Shown here: positions 12,152-21,864 of the stretch, one piece after another
Layout: every line of letters starts with the position of its first letter
How positions within the stretch are numbered: position 1 is the first letter of the stretch
Source of the DNA: Candidatus Nanopelagicales bacterium
GTDB taxonomy: Bacteria > Actinomycetota > Actinomycetes > S36-B12
DNA length: 64,000 nt
Assembly: GCA_030827125.1 (NCBI GenBank)
Contig: JAURFD010000011.1
Span: forward strand, 1 to 64,000
Direction of reading: 5' to 3'
The notes under the pieces: model-generated
Database searches by the model: none
Seen by the model: only the letters and a program-made list of their open reading frames with translations
Told to the model about the DNA's origin: nothing
Made by a program: the position numbers and the translations under genes

Positions 12152-12178
12152 CTAGCAGTCGCCGGGCGTGAGTGCTAG
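12152..12178 (-). promoter_or_regulatory. CIRCE element, promoter-proximal downstream copy
   Basis: CTAGCAGTC - 9 bases - GAGTGCTAG, matching the CIRCE consensus TTAGCACTC-N9-GAGTGCTAA with the exact nine-base spacing and a few arm mismatches. It lies just downstream of the predicted groES -10 box, around the likely transcription start, a position where HrcA would block initiation. Confidence 0.75.
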
Positions 12179-12183
12179 GTCTA

Positions 12184-12212
12184 AGCGTAGGGGGGAATTA
12201 GCACTCCGTCAA
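12184..12212 (-). promoter_or_regulatory. predicted groES-groEL promoter
   Basis: Read on the minus strand: TTGACG (12212-12207), a 17-bp spacer, and TACGCT (12189-12184). This is a near-ideal actinobacterial housekeeping promoter. The -35 box lies inside the upstream CIRCE element and the second CIRCE element follows the -10 box. Confidence 0.8.
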
Positions 12213-12224
12213 TTCGAGTGCCAG
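12198..12224 (-). promoter_or_regulatory. CIRCE element, upstream copy
   Basis: TTAGCACTC - 9 bases - GAGTGCCAG, a very good match to the CIRCE consensus with the exact spacing. It covers the -35 box of the groES promoter. It begins only 14 bases downstream of the protease stop codon region. HrcA is the expected repressor; its gene is not in the window. Confidence 0.9.
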
Positions 12225-12238
12225 CCTGCGCGACCCGA

Positions 12239-14566
12239 CTAGGGGCGCAGTCGCACCGTGTACGACGTCCCCCAGCCCAGCGCGTTGCGGGCTTGGATCT
12301 GCACCCGATACGTGCGGCCGACCCGGAGGTTCGATGCTGCGATCACGGTCTTGCGCGTCTGGACCCACGACCCGTAGCTCGCCCCCACCAGTGCCATGCG
12401 GGCGCGATAGCGCGTCACGGCGGCGCCGCCGTCATCGGCGGGAGCGGCCCACCGCAGGATGGCCTTCGCCCCGGTTGAGGTGTACTTCCACCGGACGCGG
12501 ACCGACCGGACAACACCGGGCACGGTGTGCCCGGACGGGGTCACCGTGATCGGCTCAGAGGCGGCCGAGGTGAACCCATCGGCATTCGTCGCGGTGACGA
12601 CCACGGTGTACGTCGTCCCGTTCGCCAAGTTCTCCACCGCGCACGACGTGACCGCGGTGATGCAGGTGACGCCGGGCGAGCCGCTCGCCGAGAGGGACGC
12701 CGTGTAGCCCACGATCGTCGACCCGCCAGTGTCACTCGGTGCCGTCCACGTGATCGCCGCGCTCCCGTCGCCCGGGGTTGCCGTCACATCGGTCGGCGCC
12801 CCCGGTGCGCGGACGTCACCGAGACGGACGTCGCCCGTGGCAGTCGACCAGGGACCCAGCCCGACGTCATTGCGAGCAGCCACGCGGAAGCGATAGGTGA
12901 CTCCGGGCGACAGGACGACCCGGGCCCATGTCCACGGAGACGAACCCGCCGTCTCCCAGGTGCTGCCGCCATCGGTCGATGAGGCAATGTCATAGGAAGT
13001 GATGGCAGAACCGCCGTCATCCGGTGCGGACCACGTCAGCGTGATTTCCGTCGTACCCGTCTGCGACCACGCGAGATCGGTGGGTGTGCCAGGAACACCG
13101 GAGGCCACCAACTTCGAGACATCGAGCAAGCCGGCACCGCAGGCAATGGTCGAGCAATTGCCACCGGCAGGGAACGGACGCACGGCGCCGAGCACCATCG
13201 ACTCGGCCTGGGCGGCATTAGTCGCCCCGAGTGAGTACGCCAGAGCAAACGCCGCGGAGACGTGCGGGGCCGCCATGGAGGTCCCGTTGTAGAACGCGTA
13301 TCCCGTGCCACCCGGGCCGAAGGCGCCCAGGTTCATGGTTGACAGAATCGCGCTCGGTGACCCCGTCCCCCCGCTGCCGCCCGGTGCACTGATGTCGATC
13401 GCGCCCGGAGCTGTGCCGTAGTTCGAATAGTCCGCGCGGTTCCCCGAGCGCGTGCTCGCGGCGACCGACACGACTCCGGGACAGTTCGCCGGCCACGAGG
13501 TCGCGACGTCGACTCCCTCGTTGCCCGCCGCGGCGACCACCGTGGTCCCGCGGGCACGGGCCTCGGCGAAGATCACCTGACTCAGCTCAACGTCGCAGGT
13601 GCCCGCTCCGCCGAGCGAGAGGTTGAGTACCCGCGCCGGTGTGGCGTTCACGCCGGGATCGGCGCCAGGATAGGCACCCCACCACGCACTCAGGTCGCCG
13701 CCCGATCCCCAGATGACGGCCGACAAGATGTCGGCCGATGTTCCCATACCGCAGGCGCCAAGGACCCGAAGATGCTGCACACGGACACCGGGGGCCAGAC
13801 CCGAGATTCCCGTGGCGTTGTTCTGAATCCCATTAATGATTCCGGCCACGTGGGTGCCGTGCCAGTCCGAGGGGGATCCGTCGTCATCGCACCAGGTGCC
13901 CATGTCCGCCGGGTCGCTATCCCAGGCATTCCCGTCACGCGCATCGACCACGTCCGCGATGAAGTCAAACCCCGGAACCGTTTGTCCCTGCAGATCCGGA
14001 TGTGACGTCTGTCCCGTGTCGACCACACCGACGACGACCGACGCGGCACCCGTCGTGGTCCCCCACAGCAGCGGTGCTCGCACGCTGTAATCCGCAGCAC
14101 CCCCGCCATCCCACAGACCCCACTGGTCGGAGAAGTAGGGATCGTTGGGAATCACCGGAGTCGCCGTCGGACTCGCCTGAGCGAACACGATGCGGTTGGG
14201 CTCAACGCCGAGGACGCCCGGTTCACGGGCCACCGCGCGCTCGATGGACTCCGCCTCGGCGAAGGTCATCGGGTCCGCGAAGTTCAACACCGTGATGTCC
14301 CGCGTCAGCGATCGAACCGAAGCGACGTCCACCCCGGCGCGCTCCACCGTGGTCGCCAGCGTGCGCGCCGACGTCCCGTTGGGTGCGCGACGCACGATGA
14401 GACCGAAGACGACGTCGTAGCGTCCATCCGCCATGCCCGGGTTGCTCGACGCCGCCTGGGCTGGCGCCGCAAAGGTGAGCAGGCCCGCAATCAGCCCGAC
14501 GATGGCGACGAGCGCGCCGGACGCGACCACGGAAGCACCTCGAGAACCTGCACTGCGCTGCCTCAT
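12239..14566 (-). CDS. secreted S8 subtilisin-like serine protease with fibronectin-III domains
   Basis: A 775-residue exported protease. Residues 1-38 form a signal peptide (hydrophobic stretch, then APAQA-AS). Residues about 47-130 resemble an I9 inhibitory propeptide. The catalytic domain has Asp183 in VVDTGQ, His236 in HGTHVAG, the oxyanion Asn349 in AAGNEG and Ser430 in NGTSMAAPH, so the triad is complete. About 495-775 carry three fibronectin type III domains (PGTPTDLAWSQ, PGAPTDVTATPG, PGVVRSVRVRW), likely for binding polymers. No membrane anchor or sorting signal follows, so it should be released. Start ATG 14566 has AAGGGGGC upstream. It is divergent from pntA and lies directly upstream of groES, with no terminator recognised between them. 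Confidence 0.92.
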   Translation of the reverse strand: MRQRSAGSRGASVVASGALVAIVGLIAGLLTFAAPAQAASSNPGMADGRYDVVFGLIVRRAPNGTSARTLATTVERAGVDVASVRSLTRDITVLNFADPMTFAEAESIERAVAREPGVLGVEPNRIVFAQASPTATPVIPNDPYFSDQWGLWDGGGAADYSVRAPLLWGTTTGAASVVVGVVDTGQTSHPDLQGQTVPGFDFIADVVDARDGNAWDSDPADMGTWCDDDGSPSDWHGTHVAGIINGIQNNATGISGLAPGVRVQHLRVLGACGMGTSADILSAVIWGSGGDLSAWWGAYPGADPGVNATPARVLNLSLGGAGTCDVELSQVIFAEARARGTTVVAAAGNEGVDVATSWPANCPGVVSVAASTRSGNRADYSNYGTAPGAIDISAPGGSGGTGSPSAILSTMNLGAFGPGGTGYAFYNGTSMAAPHVSAAFALAYSLGATNAAQAESMVLGAVRPFPAGGNCSTIACGAGLLDVSKLVASGVPGTPTDLAWSQTGTTEITLTWSAPDDGGSAITSYDIASSTDGGSTWETAGSSPWTWARVVLSPGVTYRFRVAARNDVGLGPWSTATGDVRLGDVRAPGAPTDVTATPGDGSAAITWTAPSDTGGSTIVGYTASLSASGSPGVTCITAVTSCAVENLANGTTYTVVVTATNADGFTSAASEPITVTPSGHTVPGVVRSVRVRWKYTSTGAKAILRWAAPADDGGAAVTRYRARMALVGASYGSWVQTRKTVIAASNLRVGRTYRVQIQARNALGWGTSYTVRLRP

Positions 14567-14771
14567 GGCTGCCCCCTTGGCACTCCGTTGTCACCCTACG
14601 ATGCCGACCATCGACCTCTCCCTCGAAGTCTCAACCTCGGCCCACCGGCCCCACCAGGGTCGGACGTCCCGTGCACATCCTGGGCCGGGTACTACGCTGA
14701 CGGCTTATTCGCGGCGACGGCCGCCGGTCATGGCGTGAGGACCGCGCGGTGATGGAGAGGTGGAGACCACG

Positions 14772-16304
14772 GTGTTGATCGGAGTGCCTCGCGAGACCAA
14801 GCCCGGGGAAACGCGCGTCGCCGCCACCCCAGCCACGGTTCTCCAACTGCTCAAACTCGGCTACGAGGTCGCCGTGGAGGCCGGCGCTGGCGCCGGCTCG
14901 TCATTCCCCGACGAGGCCTACATCGAGGCAGGGGCCGCTATCACGACCGCCGAGGCCGCGTGGGGAGCCCCCATCGTCTTCCATGTGAACGCTCCGGACG
15001 ACGCACAGATTGCCCTACTCCAGCCGGGCGCCTACCTCATCTCCATGATGGCGCCGGCGCAGAACCCGGACCTCCTCGCCGCCCTGGCTGGGCGGGGAGT
15101 CACGGCCCTGGCCATGGAGGCCGTGCCCCGCATCTCCCGAGCGCAGTCGATGGACGTCCTTAGCTCGATGGCCAACATCGCCGGCTATCGCGCGGTGGTG
15201 GAGGCCGCCAATGCCTTCGGGCGGTTCTTTACCGGGCAGGTCACGGCCGCGGGCAAGGTCCCTCCGGCCAAGGTCCTCGTGGCTGGCGCCGGAGTGGCCG
15301 GTCTGGCCGCCATCGGCGCTGCCGGATCCATGGGCGCCATCGTCCGGGCGACCGATCCCCGGCCCGAGGTCGCCGACCAGGTGAAATCCCTCGGCGGCGA
15401 GTACCTCTCGATTGAGTCACCGGAGGCGGAGGTCAGCGCGACCGGCTACGCGAAGGAGATGGGTGACGACTACAAGGCCCGCGAAGCACAGTTGTACGCC
15501 GACCAGGCCAAGGACGTCGACATCGTCATCACCACGGCGCTGATTCCGGGGCGGCCCGCTCCCCGCCTGCTCACCGCCGACATGGTGGCCTCCATGAAAC
15601 CGGGATCGGTCATCGTGGATCTGGCCGCCGCGAATGGCGGAAACGTCGAGGGCTCACAGCCGGATGAGGTCGTCGTTACTCCCAACGGGGTGACCATCAT
15701 TGGCTACACCGACCTCGCCGGCCGGCTTCCCGCGCAGGCCTCGCAGCTGTACTCGACCAATCTCGTCAACCTGATGAAACTGCTCACCCCAGGCAAGGAC
15801 GGCGAGTTGGTGCTCACCTGGGACGACGTCGTTCAGCGTGCGATCACGGTGGCCAAGGACGGCGAGGTCACCTGGCCGCCGCCGGCGGTGGAGGTCTCCG
15901 CCGCTCCCAAGATCGCTCCCGCCACAGCCCCCTCGGCCGTGCCGAAGGATGAATCGCCACCAGATCCCAGACGGCGCTACGCCCTTGTCGGTGTGGCCGC
16001 GGCCGTCCTCCTGCTGATCACTGCGGCGGCTCCGGCTCAACTCACCTCAAACATCACCGTCTTCGTGCTCGCCATCGTCATCGGCTTCTACGTGATCGGC
16101 AACGTGCACCACGCACTCCACACGCCGCTCATGTCCATCACCAACGCGATCTCCGGCATCATCATCGTCGGCGCACTGCTACAGATCGGCACGGGCAACA
16201 CGATCGTGACGATCCTCGCCGCGATCGCGATCCTGATCGCAAGCATCAACATCTTCGGAGGCTTCGCGGTGACGCGTCGGATGCTGGAGATGTTCCAGCG
16301 ATGA
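14772..16304 (+). CDS. pntA: NAD(P) transhydrogenase subunit alpha (fused alpha1/alpha2)
   Basis: The alpha subunit of proton-translocating transhydrogenase, which moves hydride between NADH and NADP+ using the proton gradient. About residues 1-370 form the NAD(H)-binding domain I ([53 protein letters not shown]). After an alanine-proline linker, four membrane segments follow (for example [19 protein letters not shown] and [19 protein letters not shown]). This is the fused enterobacterial layout, not split PntAA/PntAB. The track begins at GTG 14760, but GTG 14772 has GGAG six bases upstream and matches family N-termini, so I use it. pntB follows with a 4-bp overlap. Confidence 0.93.
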   Translation: MLIGVPRETKPGETRVAATPATVLQLLKLGYEVAVEAGAGAGSSFPDEAYIEAGAAITTAEAAWGAPIVFHVNAPDDAQIALLQPGAYLISMMAPAQNPDLLAALAGRGVTALAMEAVPRISRAQSMDVLSSMANIAGYRAVVEAANAFGRFFTGQVTAAGKVPPAKVLVAGAGVAGLAAIGAAGSMGAIVRATDPRPEVADQVKSLGGEYLSIESPEAEVSATGYAKEMGDDYKAREAQLYADQAKDVDIVITTALIPGRPAPRLLTADMVASMKPGSVIVDLAAANGGNVEGSQPDEVVVTPNGVTIIGYTDLAGRLPAQASQLYSTNLVNLMKLLTPGKDGELVLTWDDVVQRAITVAKDGEVTWPPPAVEVSAAPKIAPATAPSAVPKDESPPDPRRRYALVGVAAAVLLLITAAAPAQLTSNITVFVLAIVIGFYVIGNVHHALHTPLMSITNAISGIIIVGALLQIGTGNTIVTILAAIAILIASINIFGGFAVTRRMLEMFQR

Positions 16305-17725
16305 GCATCGAATCCCTCGCCACCGGCGCATACCTCGTCGCAGCACTGCTCTTCATCATGAGCCTTGCCGGACTCAGCAAGCACGAGACCGGCAAGCAAG
16401 GCATCTGGTACGGCATCGTGGGCATGGGCATTGCCCTCATTGCCACGGTGGCCCTCGCCATTGAAGGCGGCCACCACGGCGGCATGACCACCATCGGCAT
16501 TGCCCTGATGATCATCGCCGTCATCCTCGGCGCCGCGGTCGGCCTGTGGCGGGCCCGCGTCGTCGAGATGACTGGCATGCCCGAACTCATCGCCCTACTG
16601 CACAGCTTCGTCGGTCTCGCCGCCGTCCTTGTGGCCTGGAACGGCTACATCATGGTCGAGGCTCAGGGCGATGCCCAGACTGAGATCGCCCCAGACCTAC
16701 TCGGCATCCATCACGGCGAGGTGATCGTCGGCCTGTTCATCGGCGCGGTCACCTTTACCGGTTCGATCGTGGCGTACCTGAAACTGTCGGCCAAGATCTC
16801 GTCCAAGCCGATGATGCTGCCGGGCAAGAACGCCCTGAATATCGGTGCGTTGGTAGTGCTCCTCGGCCTGACCGTGTGGTTCGTCATCACACCCGACCTG
16901 TGGATCCTCATCGTCGCCACGGTCGTGGCGCTGCTACTCGGCTGGCACCTGGTCGCCTCGATCGGCGGCGGTGACATGCCCGTCGTGGTGTCGATGCTCA
17001 ACAGCTACTCCGGCTGGGCCGCGGCGGCATCGGGGTTCCTGCTCAACAACAACCTGCTCATCATCACCGGCGCTCTCGTGGGATCGTCCGGTGCCTACCT
17101 GAGCTACATCATGTGCCAGGCGATGAATCGCTCCTTCATCTCCGTCATCGCCGGTGGCTTCGGCATGGAAGCGCCGTCCTCGGGCGGTGATGCCGAGACC
17201 GGCGAGTACCGCGAGGTCACGGCCGAGGAGGTGGCCGAGATGCTGGCGGGCGCATCATCGGTCGTCATCACCCCCGGCTACGGCATGGCGGTGGCCCAGG
17301 CGCAGTATCCGGTCGCGGAAATCACCCGGGTCCTCCGGGAAAAGGGTGTCAACGTCCGATTCGGCATTCACCCCGTCGCCGGTCGCCTGCCCGGACACAT
17401 GAACGTCCTCCTTGCCGAGGCCAAGGTCCCCTACGACATCGTGCTCGAGATGGACGAGATCAACGACGATCTCTCGGACACCGACGTCGTGCTCGTCATC
17501 GGCGCCAACGACACGGTGAATCCGGCCGCCGAGGACGACCCGACATCTCCCATCGCCGGTATGCCCGTGCTGCGCGTCTGGGAAGCGGGCAATGTCATCG
17601 TGTTCAAGCGCTCGATGGCCGTCGGCTACGCCGGTGTGCAGAACCCGCTGTTCTTCCGGGACAACACCTCGATGCTCTTCGGCGACGCCAAGGAGCGCGT
17701 CGAGGACATCCTCAAGGCTCTGTGA
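16301..17725 (+). CDS. pntB: NAD(P) transhydrogenase subunit beta
   Basis: The beta subunit of the transhydrogenase, 474 residues. The first roughly 280 residues are hydrophobic and hold the membrane helices with family motifs [20 protein letters not shown] and the [19 protein letters not shown] proton-channel region. The C-terminal NADP(H) domain III contains [37 protein letters not shown] and [10 protein letters not shown], all diagnostic. ATG 16301 overlaps the pntA stop (ATGA), indicating coupled translation. Together with PntA it supplies NADPH at the cytoplasmic membrane. The next gene overlaps its stop as GTGA. Confidence 0.96.
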   Translation: MSIESLATGAYLVAALLFIMSLAGLSKHETGKQGIWYGIVGMGIALIATVALAIEGGHHGGMTTIGIALMIIAVILGAAVGLWRARVVEMTGMPELIALLHSFVGLAAVLVAWNGYIMVEAQGDAQTEIAPDLLGIHHGEVIVGLFIGAVTFTGSIVAYLKLSAKISSKPMMLPGKNALNIGALVVLLGLTVWFVITPDLWILIVATVVALLLGWHLVASIGGGDMPVVVSMLNSYSGWAAAASGFLLNNNLLIITGALVGSSGAYLSYIMCQAMNRSFISVIAGGFGMEAPSSGGDAETGEYREVTAEEVAEMLAGASSVVITPGYGMAVAQAQYPVAEITRVLREKGVNVRFGIHPVAGRLPGHMNVLLAEAKVPYDIVLEMDEINDDLSDTDVVLVIGANDTVNPAAEDDPTSPIAGMPVLRVWEAGNVIVFKRSMAVGYAGVQNPLFFRDNTSMLFGDAKERVEDILKAL

Positions 17726-18957
17726 CCCGGACCCCGTCGGTCTCCCCGATCGATCTTCGCTCGGCCACGGCGTTGGCCCTGCGGGCCCACCTCACCGCTG
17801 CGGATGACACCGACCCACTCCGCCGCATCAGCCAGGCGCGGGCCGCCTTCCCCGAAGCGTCGCCCGACCTCATCTCAGCGGTCATGACCCAGGTGACCCT
17901 TGCCCAGCGCGGCGCGCGGCGACTCGGTGACTGGGCCGACGACATGGTGCTGGAGACCGCCGCCCTCGAACAGGCAACTCGACGCGACGTCGCCCGCTAT
18001 CGGGCGGCGGAACTTCGCGCGCGACTTGCGAACTACCTCCCCGACACACCACACCCGGCGATCGTGGACCTCGGCTGTGGCATCGGGGTCGATGCTCGAG
18101 CGTTGGCCGAGACCGGAAGTCCCGTCACGGTCGTCGATATCGATCCGTGGCGCTGCGCCGCCGCAGCCGACAATGCGCGCCTCGCGGGCACTGTCCACAT
18201 GTGGATCGGCGACATTGCCGACTGCGACACGTCGGGTTTTGCGGCCGCGTTCGTCGATCCGGCCCGCCGTCCGCCCGGTGACATTCGCTCGGCGCAAGGC
18301 ACCCGATCCGTGCGCGCTTCCGGTCCTGAGGACTGGTCACCACCCTGGACCGCGGTCCGCACCTTGGCGCAACGCCTACCGCTGGTGGCCAAAGTAGCTC
18401 CCGGGATCCCCCTGAGCCTCATCCCGGATTCGGCCGAGGTGGAGTGGATCGACCACGACGGTGACACCGTCGAGGCCTGTATCTGGTTCGCTCCACTCGC
18501 CACCGCGCGACGACGGGCCACCGTCGTCCCCCCCGATCGGCCTCGCGAGGCCGAATCGCTCGTCGAGACGGGGGCACCCCCCGCACCGGTGGCTGCCCAA
18601 CTCGGTCGACTGATCATCGAGCCCTCCCCTGCGGTGCGCCACGCCGGTCTCCTCGACGAACTGGCTGACTACCTCGATGCTCAGCGCCTGTCCCCCGACA
18701 GCAACTGGCTCACGGCGGACGCCGTGCGGGCCACGGGGCTCGCGCGCGCCTGGCACGTCGTTCACGAGTTGCCCCACGCACCGAAGCAGTTGCGCGCCGC
18801 CCTCACCGGGCGAGGGTCGGTGACGTGGAAGACGAACGACGTGACCGCGAGTGCAGGAACCCAGGATGCCCGCGTAGGCCATCGACCGACGTCCGGAGGG
18901 CGACCAGCGACCGTCGTCCTCACCGCGGACGGTCGGGTTATCGAGGTTGAGCCGTAG
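17722..18957 (+). CDS. class I SAM-dependent methyltransferase (THUMP-like family)
   Basis: A 411-residue protein with a Rossmann methyltransferase core: [14 protein letters not shown] is the SAM-binding motif I, VVDIDP the acidic motif II, and [10 protein letters not shown] stands where N6/C5 methyltransferases have their NPPY-like motif IV. The C-terminal part (about 330-400) is the THUMP-like portion seen in an actinobacterial family whose substrate is unknown; an RNA target is the usual guess. GTG 17722 overlaps the pntB stop (GTGA), so it is cotranscribed with pntAB without an obvious functional link. Its 3' end overlaps the convergent mmuM gene by 20 bp. Confidence 0.8.
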   Translation: MTRTPSVSPIDLRSATALALRAHLTAADDTDPLRRISQARAAFPEASPDLISAVMTQVTLAQRGARRLGDWADDMVLETAALEQATRRDVARYRAAELRARLANYLPDTPHPAIVDLGCGIGVDARALAETGSPVTVVDIDPWRCAAAADNARLAGTVHMWIGDIADCDTSGFAAAFVDPARRPPGDIRSAQGTRSVRASGPEDWSPPWTAVRTLAQRLPLVAKVAPGIPLSLIPDSAEVEWIDHDGDTVEACIWFAPLATARRRATVVPPDRPREAESLVETGAPPAPVAAQLGRLIIEPSPAVRHAGLLDELADYLDAQRLSPDSNWLTADAVRATGLARAWHVVHELPHAPKQLRAALTGRGSVTWKTNDVTASAGTQDARVGHRPTSGGRPATVVLTADGRVIEVEP

Positions 18958-19855
18958 CCAGACGCTCAGCCATGTATCCCACGGTGGTCGGCCCAACGCC
19001 GCAGCATCCGCCGAGCAATCCGAGGTTCGGTTGTGCGCACCACTGACCCAGCAGATCCACCGCCTGGTTCTCGGCGGCGCCCCGCCCGCCATGAAAGGGA
19101 TCCCAGTCACCGCCCGCGTTCGGGTAGGCGACGAGGGGCAGGTCGCAGGACGCCGACAACGCGGTGAGAGCGCCGCTGACATGCACAGGAGCCGTGCAGT
19201 TGACCCCGACCGCAGACACCTGTGACGACGTCGCTACCGCAGCGGCTACCTCATCGAGGCGTTGCCCGGCACTGGTGTGCGACGTGTCGGCGCAGGTCAC
19301 CGTCACCCAGCCGGTGAGATGAGGCACGGTCGCCAGCGCCTCCATGAGCGCATCAATCTCTTCCACGTCGGGAATCGTCTCGATCGCGAGCACGTCCGGT
19401 TGTGCCTCGTTGATGACCGCGAGGCGCTCCGCGTGGAAGTCGACGAGGCGATCCCGGCTCACGCCGTAGCGCCCGCGGTATTCACTGCCGTCGTGGAGGA
19501 TGGCGCCGTAGGGCCCGATACTTGCGGCGACGAGCACGGGCCGGTTCGCGACCGCCTCGCGTGCGATAAGCACGCTGGCACGAAGAGCATTGTCGGCTTC
19601 GCGCGCTGTCCGTCCCGCGGCGACGAAGCCTTCCCGCGAAACCTGATAGCTCGCCGTCACTACGACACGTGCTCCCGCGTCAACGTACGACTCGTGTACG
19701 GCGCGAATCTCCTGTGGCTGGTCGGCCAGGATGCGCGCCGACCACAACGAGTCTGCGAGGTCATGCCCGCGACGTTCGAGTTCGCTCGCCAGGCCACCGT
19801 CGATCGCATGGGGACCCGAGGCGAGGAGATCCGTCAGCGCGCCGCCCTCACTCAG
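18938..19855 (-). CDS. mmuM: homocysteine S-methyltransferase, with non-canonical CTG start
   Basis: Methylates homocysteine to methionine using S-methylmethionine or SAM as donor. Zinc ligands are in GVNCTAP and GGCCGVGP; the N-terminal substrate motif DGGLASELERRGHDL is also intact. That N-terminal part lies upstream of the track start (TTG 19747), so the real gene is longer. In this frame an upstream stop leaves no ATG, GTG or TTG before DGG; the only usable starts are CTG 19855, which overlaps the deacetylase TGA and has TGAGGA seven bases upstream, or CTG 19837 (GAGGG upstream). I use 19855, giving 305 residues. The gene is last in the tsaD-deacetylase-mmuM run. Confidence 0.85.
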   Translation of the reverse strand: MSEGGALTDLLASGPHAIDGGLASELERRGHDLADSLWSARILADQPQEIRAVHESYVDAGARVVVTASYQVSREGFVAAGRTAREADNALRASVLIAREAVANRPVLVAASIGPYGAILHDGSEYRGRYGVSRDRLVDFHAERLAVINEAQPDVLAIETIPDVEEIDALMEALATVPHLTGWVTVTCADTSHTSAGQRLDEVAAAVATSSQVSAVGVNCTAPVHVSGALTALSASCDLPLVAYPNAGGDWDPFHGGRGAAENQAVDLLGQWCAQPNLGLLGGCCGVGPTTVGYMAERLATAQPR

Positions 19856-20802
19856 ATGTAGTCCTCAAGTGGCGCGGGCCGGAGCCCCTGCTCACGGCCC
19901 AGTTCCAGGATCTTCTCCAGTCCGACCTCAAGGTCATCAACGAAGTGGAAGAGCACGATGTCTCCGGCGCGCAGTGGCGCATCCCAGTATTCGACCTCAT
20001 TGGTGTCGGTGACGAGGACGTTCCACAGCACGATGCGATTGATGCCGCATTCCTCGGCGTACTGGAGCACCCGCGGATCCTTGGGGCCAGCACCATAGGG
20101 CGGGCGCAGCATCCACGGACGTGTCCCGAACTGCGTCTCGAACCGATCCTGCGTCTCGCAGATCTCCCACTGCACGTCGGTCTCGGGATCGTTGAAGGCA
20201 CCGTGGACCATGGAGTGGTTCTGGATCGAACCGCCGTACGCCGTCACATCCTGGAAGTAGTCCGTGTGATTGCGAACGGCGTACTCGGTGAGGAACGCCG
20301 TGACCGGGATTTGATTGGCGGCGATGAAGTCGCGGACCGCCGCAGACTTCTTCAGCCCATCATCGATGGTGATGAAGAAGACCGGATCCTCTGTCTCGAC
20401 CCAGTTGAGGACCTCCACCTCACCGGACGCGAGGTTGTTCTCGCTGCGCCCGGACTGACCCTCGGCAAGGGTCTCGGAGCCGATGGACATCTCCGCACCC
20501 ATCTCCGTCTCGGTGCCCGCGTCTGTCGTCGCGTCGGTGGGGAGCGGGGTCGGCGATGACACCACCGGCTCGGGGGTCGCCGTCATGGCGATCGGCGTGG
20601 GAGCCGCAGCCTCCGCCGACGGCGAGGAGCTGGCGATGCCAAAGACGTAGCCGGTGATCCCCGACAGGACGAGCGCCAGGCTCACGAGGATGCCGGCGGT
20701 TACCGATCCTCCGCGGCGACGGCTCCGAGGGGTGCGACCCCCTCGAGGAGCAGCGTCTGGTTGTCCATGGCGCATCGAGTCAGGATACCTGCGCAGTGGC
20801 AT
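19852..20802 (-). CDS. membrane-anchored NodB-type polysaccharide deacetylase
   Basis: A 316-residue protein with an arginine-rich cytoplasmic start, one membrane segment at about 34-56 (GILVSLALVLSGITGYVFGI), a low-complexity linker of alanine, threonine and acidic residues to about 125, and a NodB-homology domain. NodB motifs are present: TIDDG (motif 1, T-F/I-DDG), HSMVH (H-S-x-x-H metal ligands), RPPYGAG (motif 3) and the distal histidine in VLFHFVDD. The metal-binding triad is therefore complete, predicting deacetylation of N-acetylated cell-wall or extracellular glycan outside the cell. Start is ATG 20802, ten bases after tsaD, or ATG 20775. Its stop overlaps the putative mmuM CTG start. 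Confidence 0.82.
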   Translation of the reverse strand: MPLRRYPDSMRHGQPDAAPRGGRTPRSRRRGGSVTAGILVSLALVLSGITGYVFGIASSSPSAEAAAPTPIAMTATPEPVVSSPTPLPTDATTDAGTETEMGAEMSIGSETLAEGQSGRSENNLASGEVEVLNWVETEDPVFFITIDDGLKKSAAVRDFIAANQIPVTAFLTEYAVRNHTDYFQDVTAYGGSIQNHSMVHGAFNDPETDVQWEICETQDRFETQFGTRPWMLRPPYGAGPKDPRVLQYAEECGINRIVLWNVLVTDTNEVEYWDAPLRAGDIVLFHFVDDLEVGLEKILELGREQGLRPAPLEDYI

Positions 20803-20811
20803 CGAAGCCGA

Positions 20812-21864
20812 TCACGACAGTCCCAGCATCTGGACGGTGCCCACCGGGAGTGAGGAGTCCGCCCCCACGCCGGGGTTTGAGGGCGGGCGCCCCTGAGCTA
20901 CGAGAGCCGAGCCCAGAGCAGCGACCATGGCACCGTTGTCGGTGCACAGGCGCGCCGGCGGGATGCGCAGGTCAAGCCCCGTGGCGCGCTCGGCGGCCAT
21001 GGCCCGCAGCCGAGAATTCGCCGCCACTCCGCCACCGAGGATGAGCGTCTCGATGCCCTCCTCGCGACACGCGCGCACCGCCTTGCTGGTGAGGACATCG
21101 ACCACCGCCTCCTGGAAGGAGGCCGCGACATCGGCCACGGGGATCTCGTGACCATCGCGTCGGCACGCCTCGATCCAGCGCACCACGGCGGTCTTGAGGC
21201 CGGAGAACGAGAAGTCGTGCCGGTGCTTCTCGTCGTCTCGCGCGGATGTGAGGCCGCGAGGGAAGGCAATGGCTCCGGCATCGCCTTCCACTGCGATGCG
21301 ATCGATGTGCGGGCCACCAGGGAACGGCAGGCCAAGAAGGCGAGCAACCTTGTCGAAGGCCTCCCCCGCGGCGTCATCCAGCGTCGCACCCAGGGGTGTG
21401 ATCTCGGCGGTGACATCGTCGACCCTCAGCAACGACGTGTGCCCTCCGGACACCAACAGGGCGATCGCCGGTGACGGGAGGTCGCCGTCGACAAGTCGGC
21501 CAACCGCCACATGAGCGGCCAGGTGGTTGACCCCGAAGAGGGGCCGATCCGCAGCAAGGGCGAGGCCCTCGGCCGCACTGACTCCCACCAGGAGAGCACC
21601 GGCGAGTCCCGGACCCGAGGTCACTGCGATGGCGTCAAGGTCCCGCACCGTGACCCGCGCATCACGGAGTGCTCGGTCGATCGTGGGCGACATCGCCTCA
21701 AGGTGCGCGCGACTCGCAACCTCGGGCACCACGCCGCCGAAGCGCTCGTGCTCGGTGACGCTCGAAGCGATCACATCCGCGAGGAGCGTAGTGCCGCGGA
21801 CAACCGCCACACCGGTTTCATCACACGAAGTCTCGATACCGAGCACGAGGGGCTCATCGTTCAC
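20812..21864 (-). CDS. tsaD: tRNA N6-adenosine threonylcarbamoyltransferase
   Basis: Catalytic subunit that transfers the threonylcarbamoyl group to A37 of ANN-decoding tRNAs. At 350 residues it has the family length. The N-terminus [28 protein letters not shown], the metal ligands in [16 protein letters not shown], the GGPHIDRIA segment and the C-terminal [12 protein letters not shown] are all diagnostic of TsaD/Gcp. ATG 21864 overlaps the rimI stop by four bases. All three partner genes (tsaB, tsaE and rimI) are just upstream in one operon, a compact t6A set. Confidence 0.97.
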   Translation of the reverse strand: MNDEPLVLGIETSCDETGVAVVRGTTLLADVIASSVTEHERFGGVVPEVASRAHLEAMSPTIDRALRDARVTVRDLDAIAVTSGPGLAGALLVGVSAAEGLALAADRPLFGVNHLAAHVAVGRLVDGDLPSPAIALLVSGGHTSLLRVDDVTAEITPLGATLDDAAGEAFDKVARLLGLPFPGGPHIDRIAVEGDAGAIAFPRGLTSARDDEKHRHDFSFSGLKTAVVRWIEACRRDGHEIPVADVAASFQEAVVDVLTSKAVRACREEGIETLILGGGVAANSRLRAMAAERATGLDLRIPPARLCTDNGAMVAALGSALVAQGRPPSNPGVGADSSLPVGTVQMLGLS

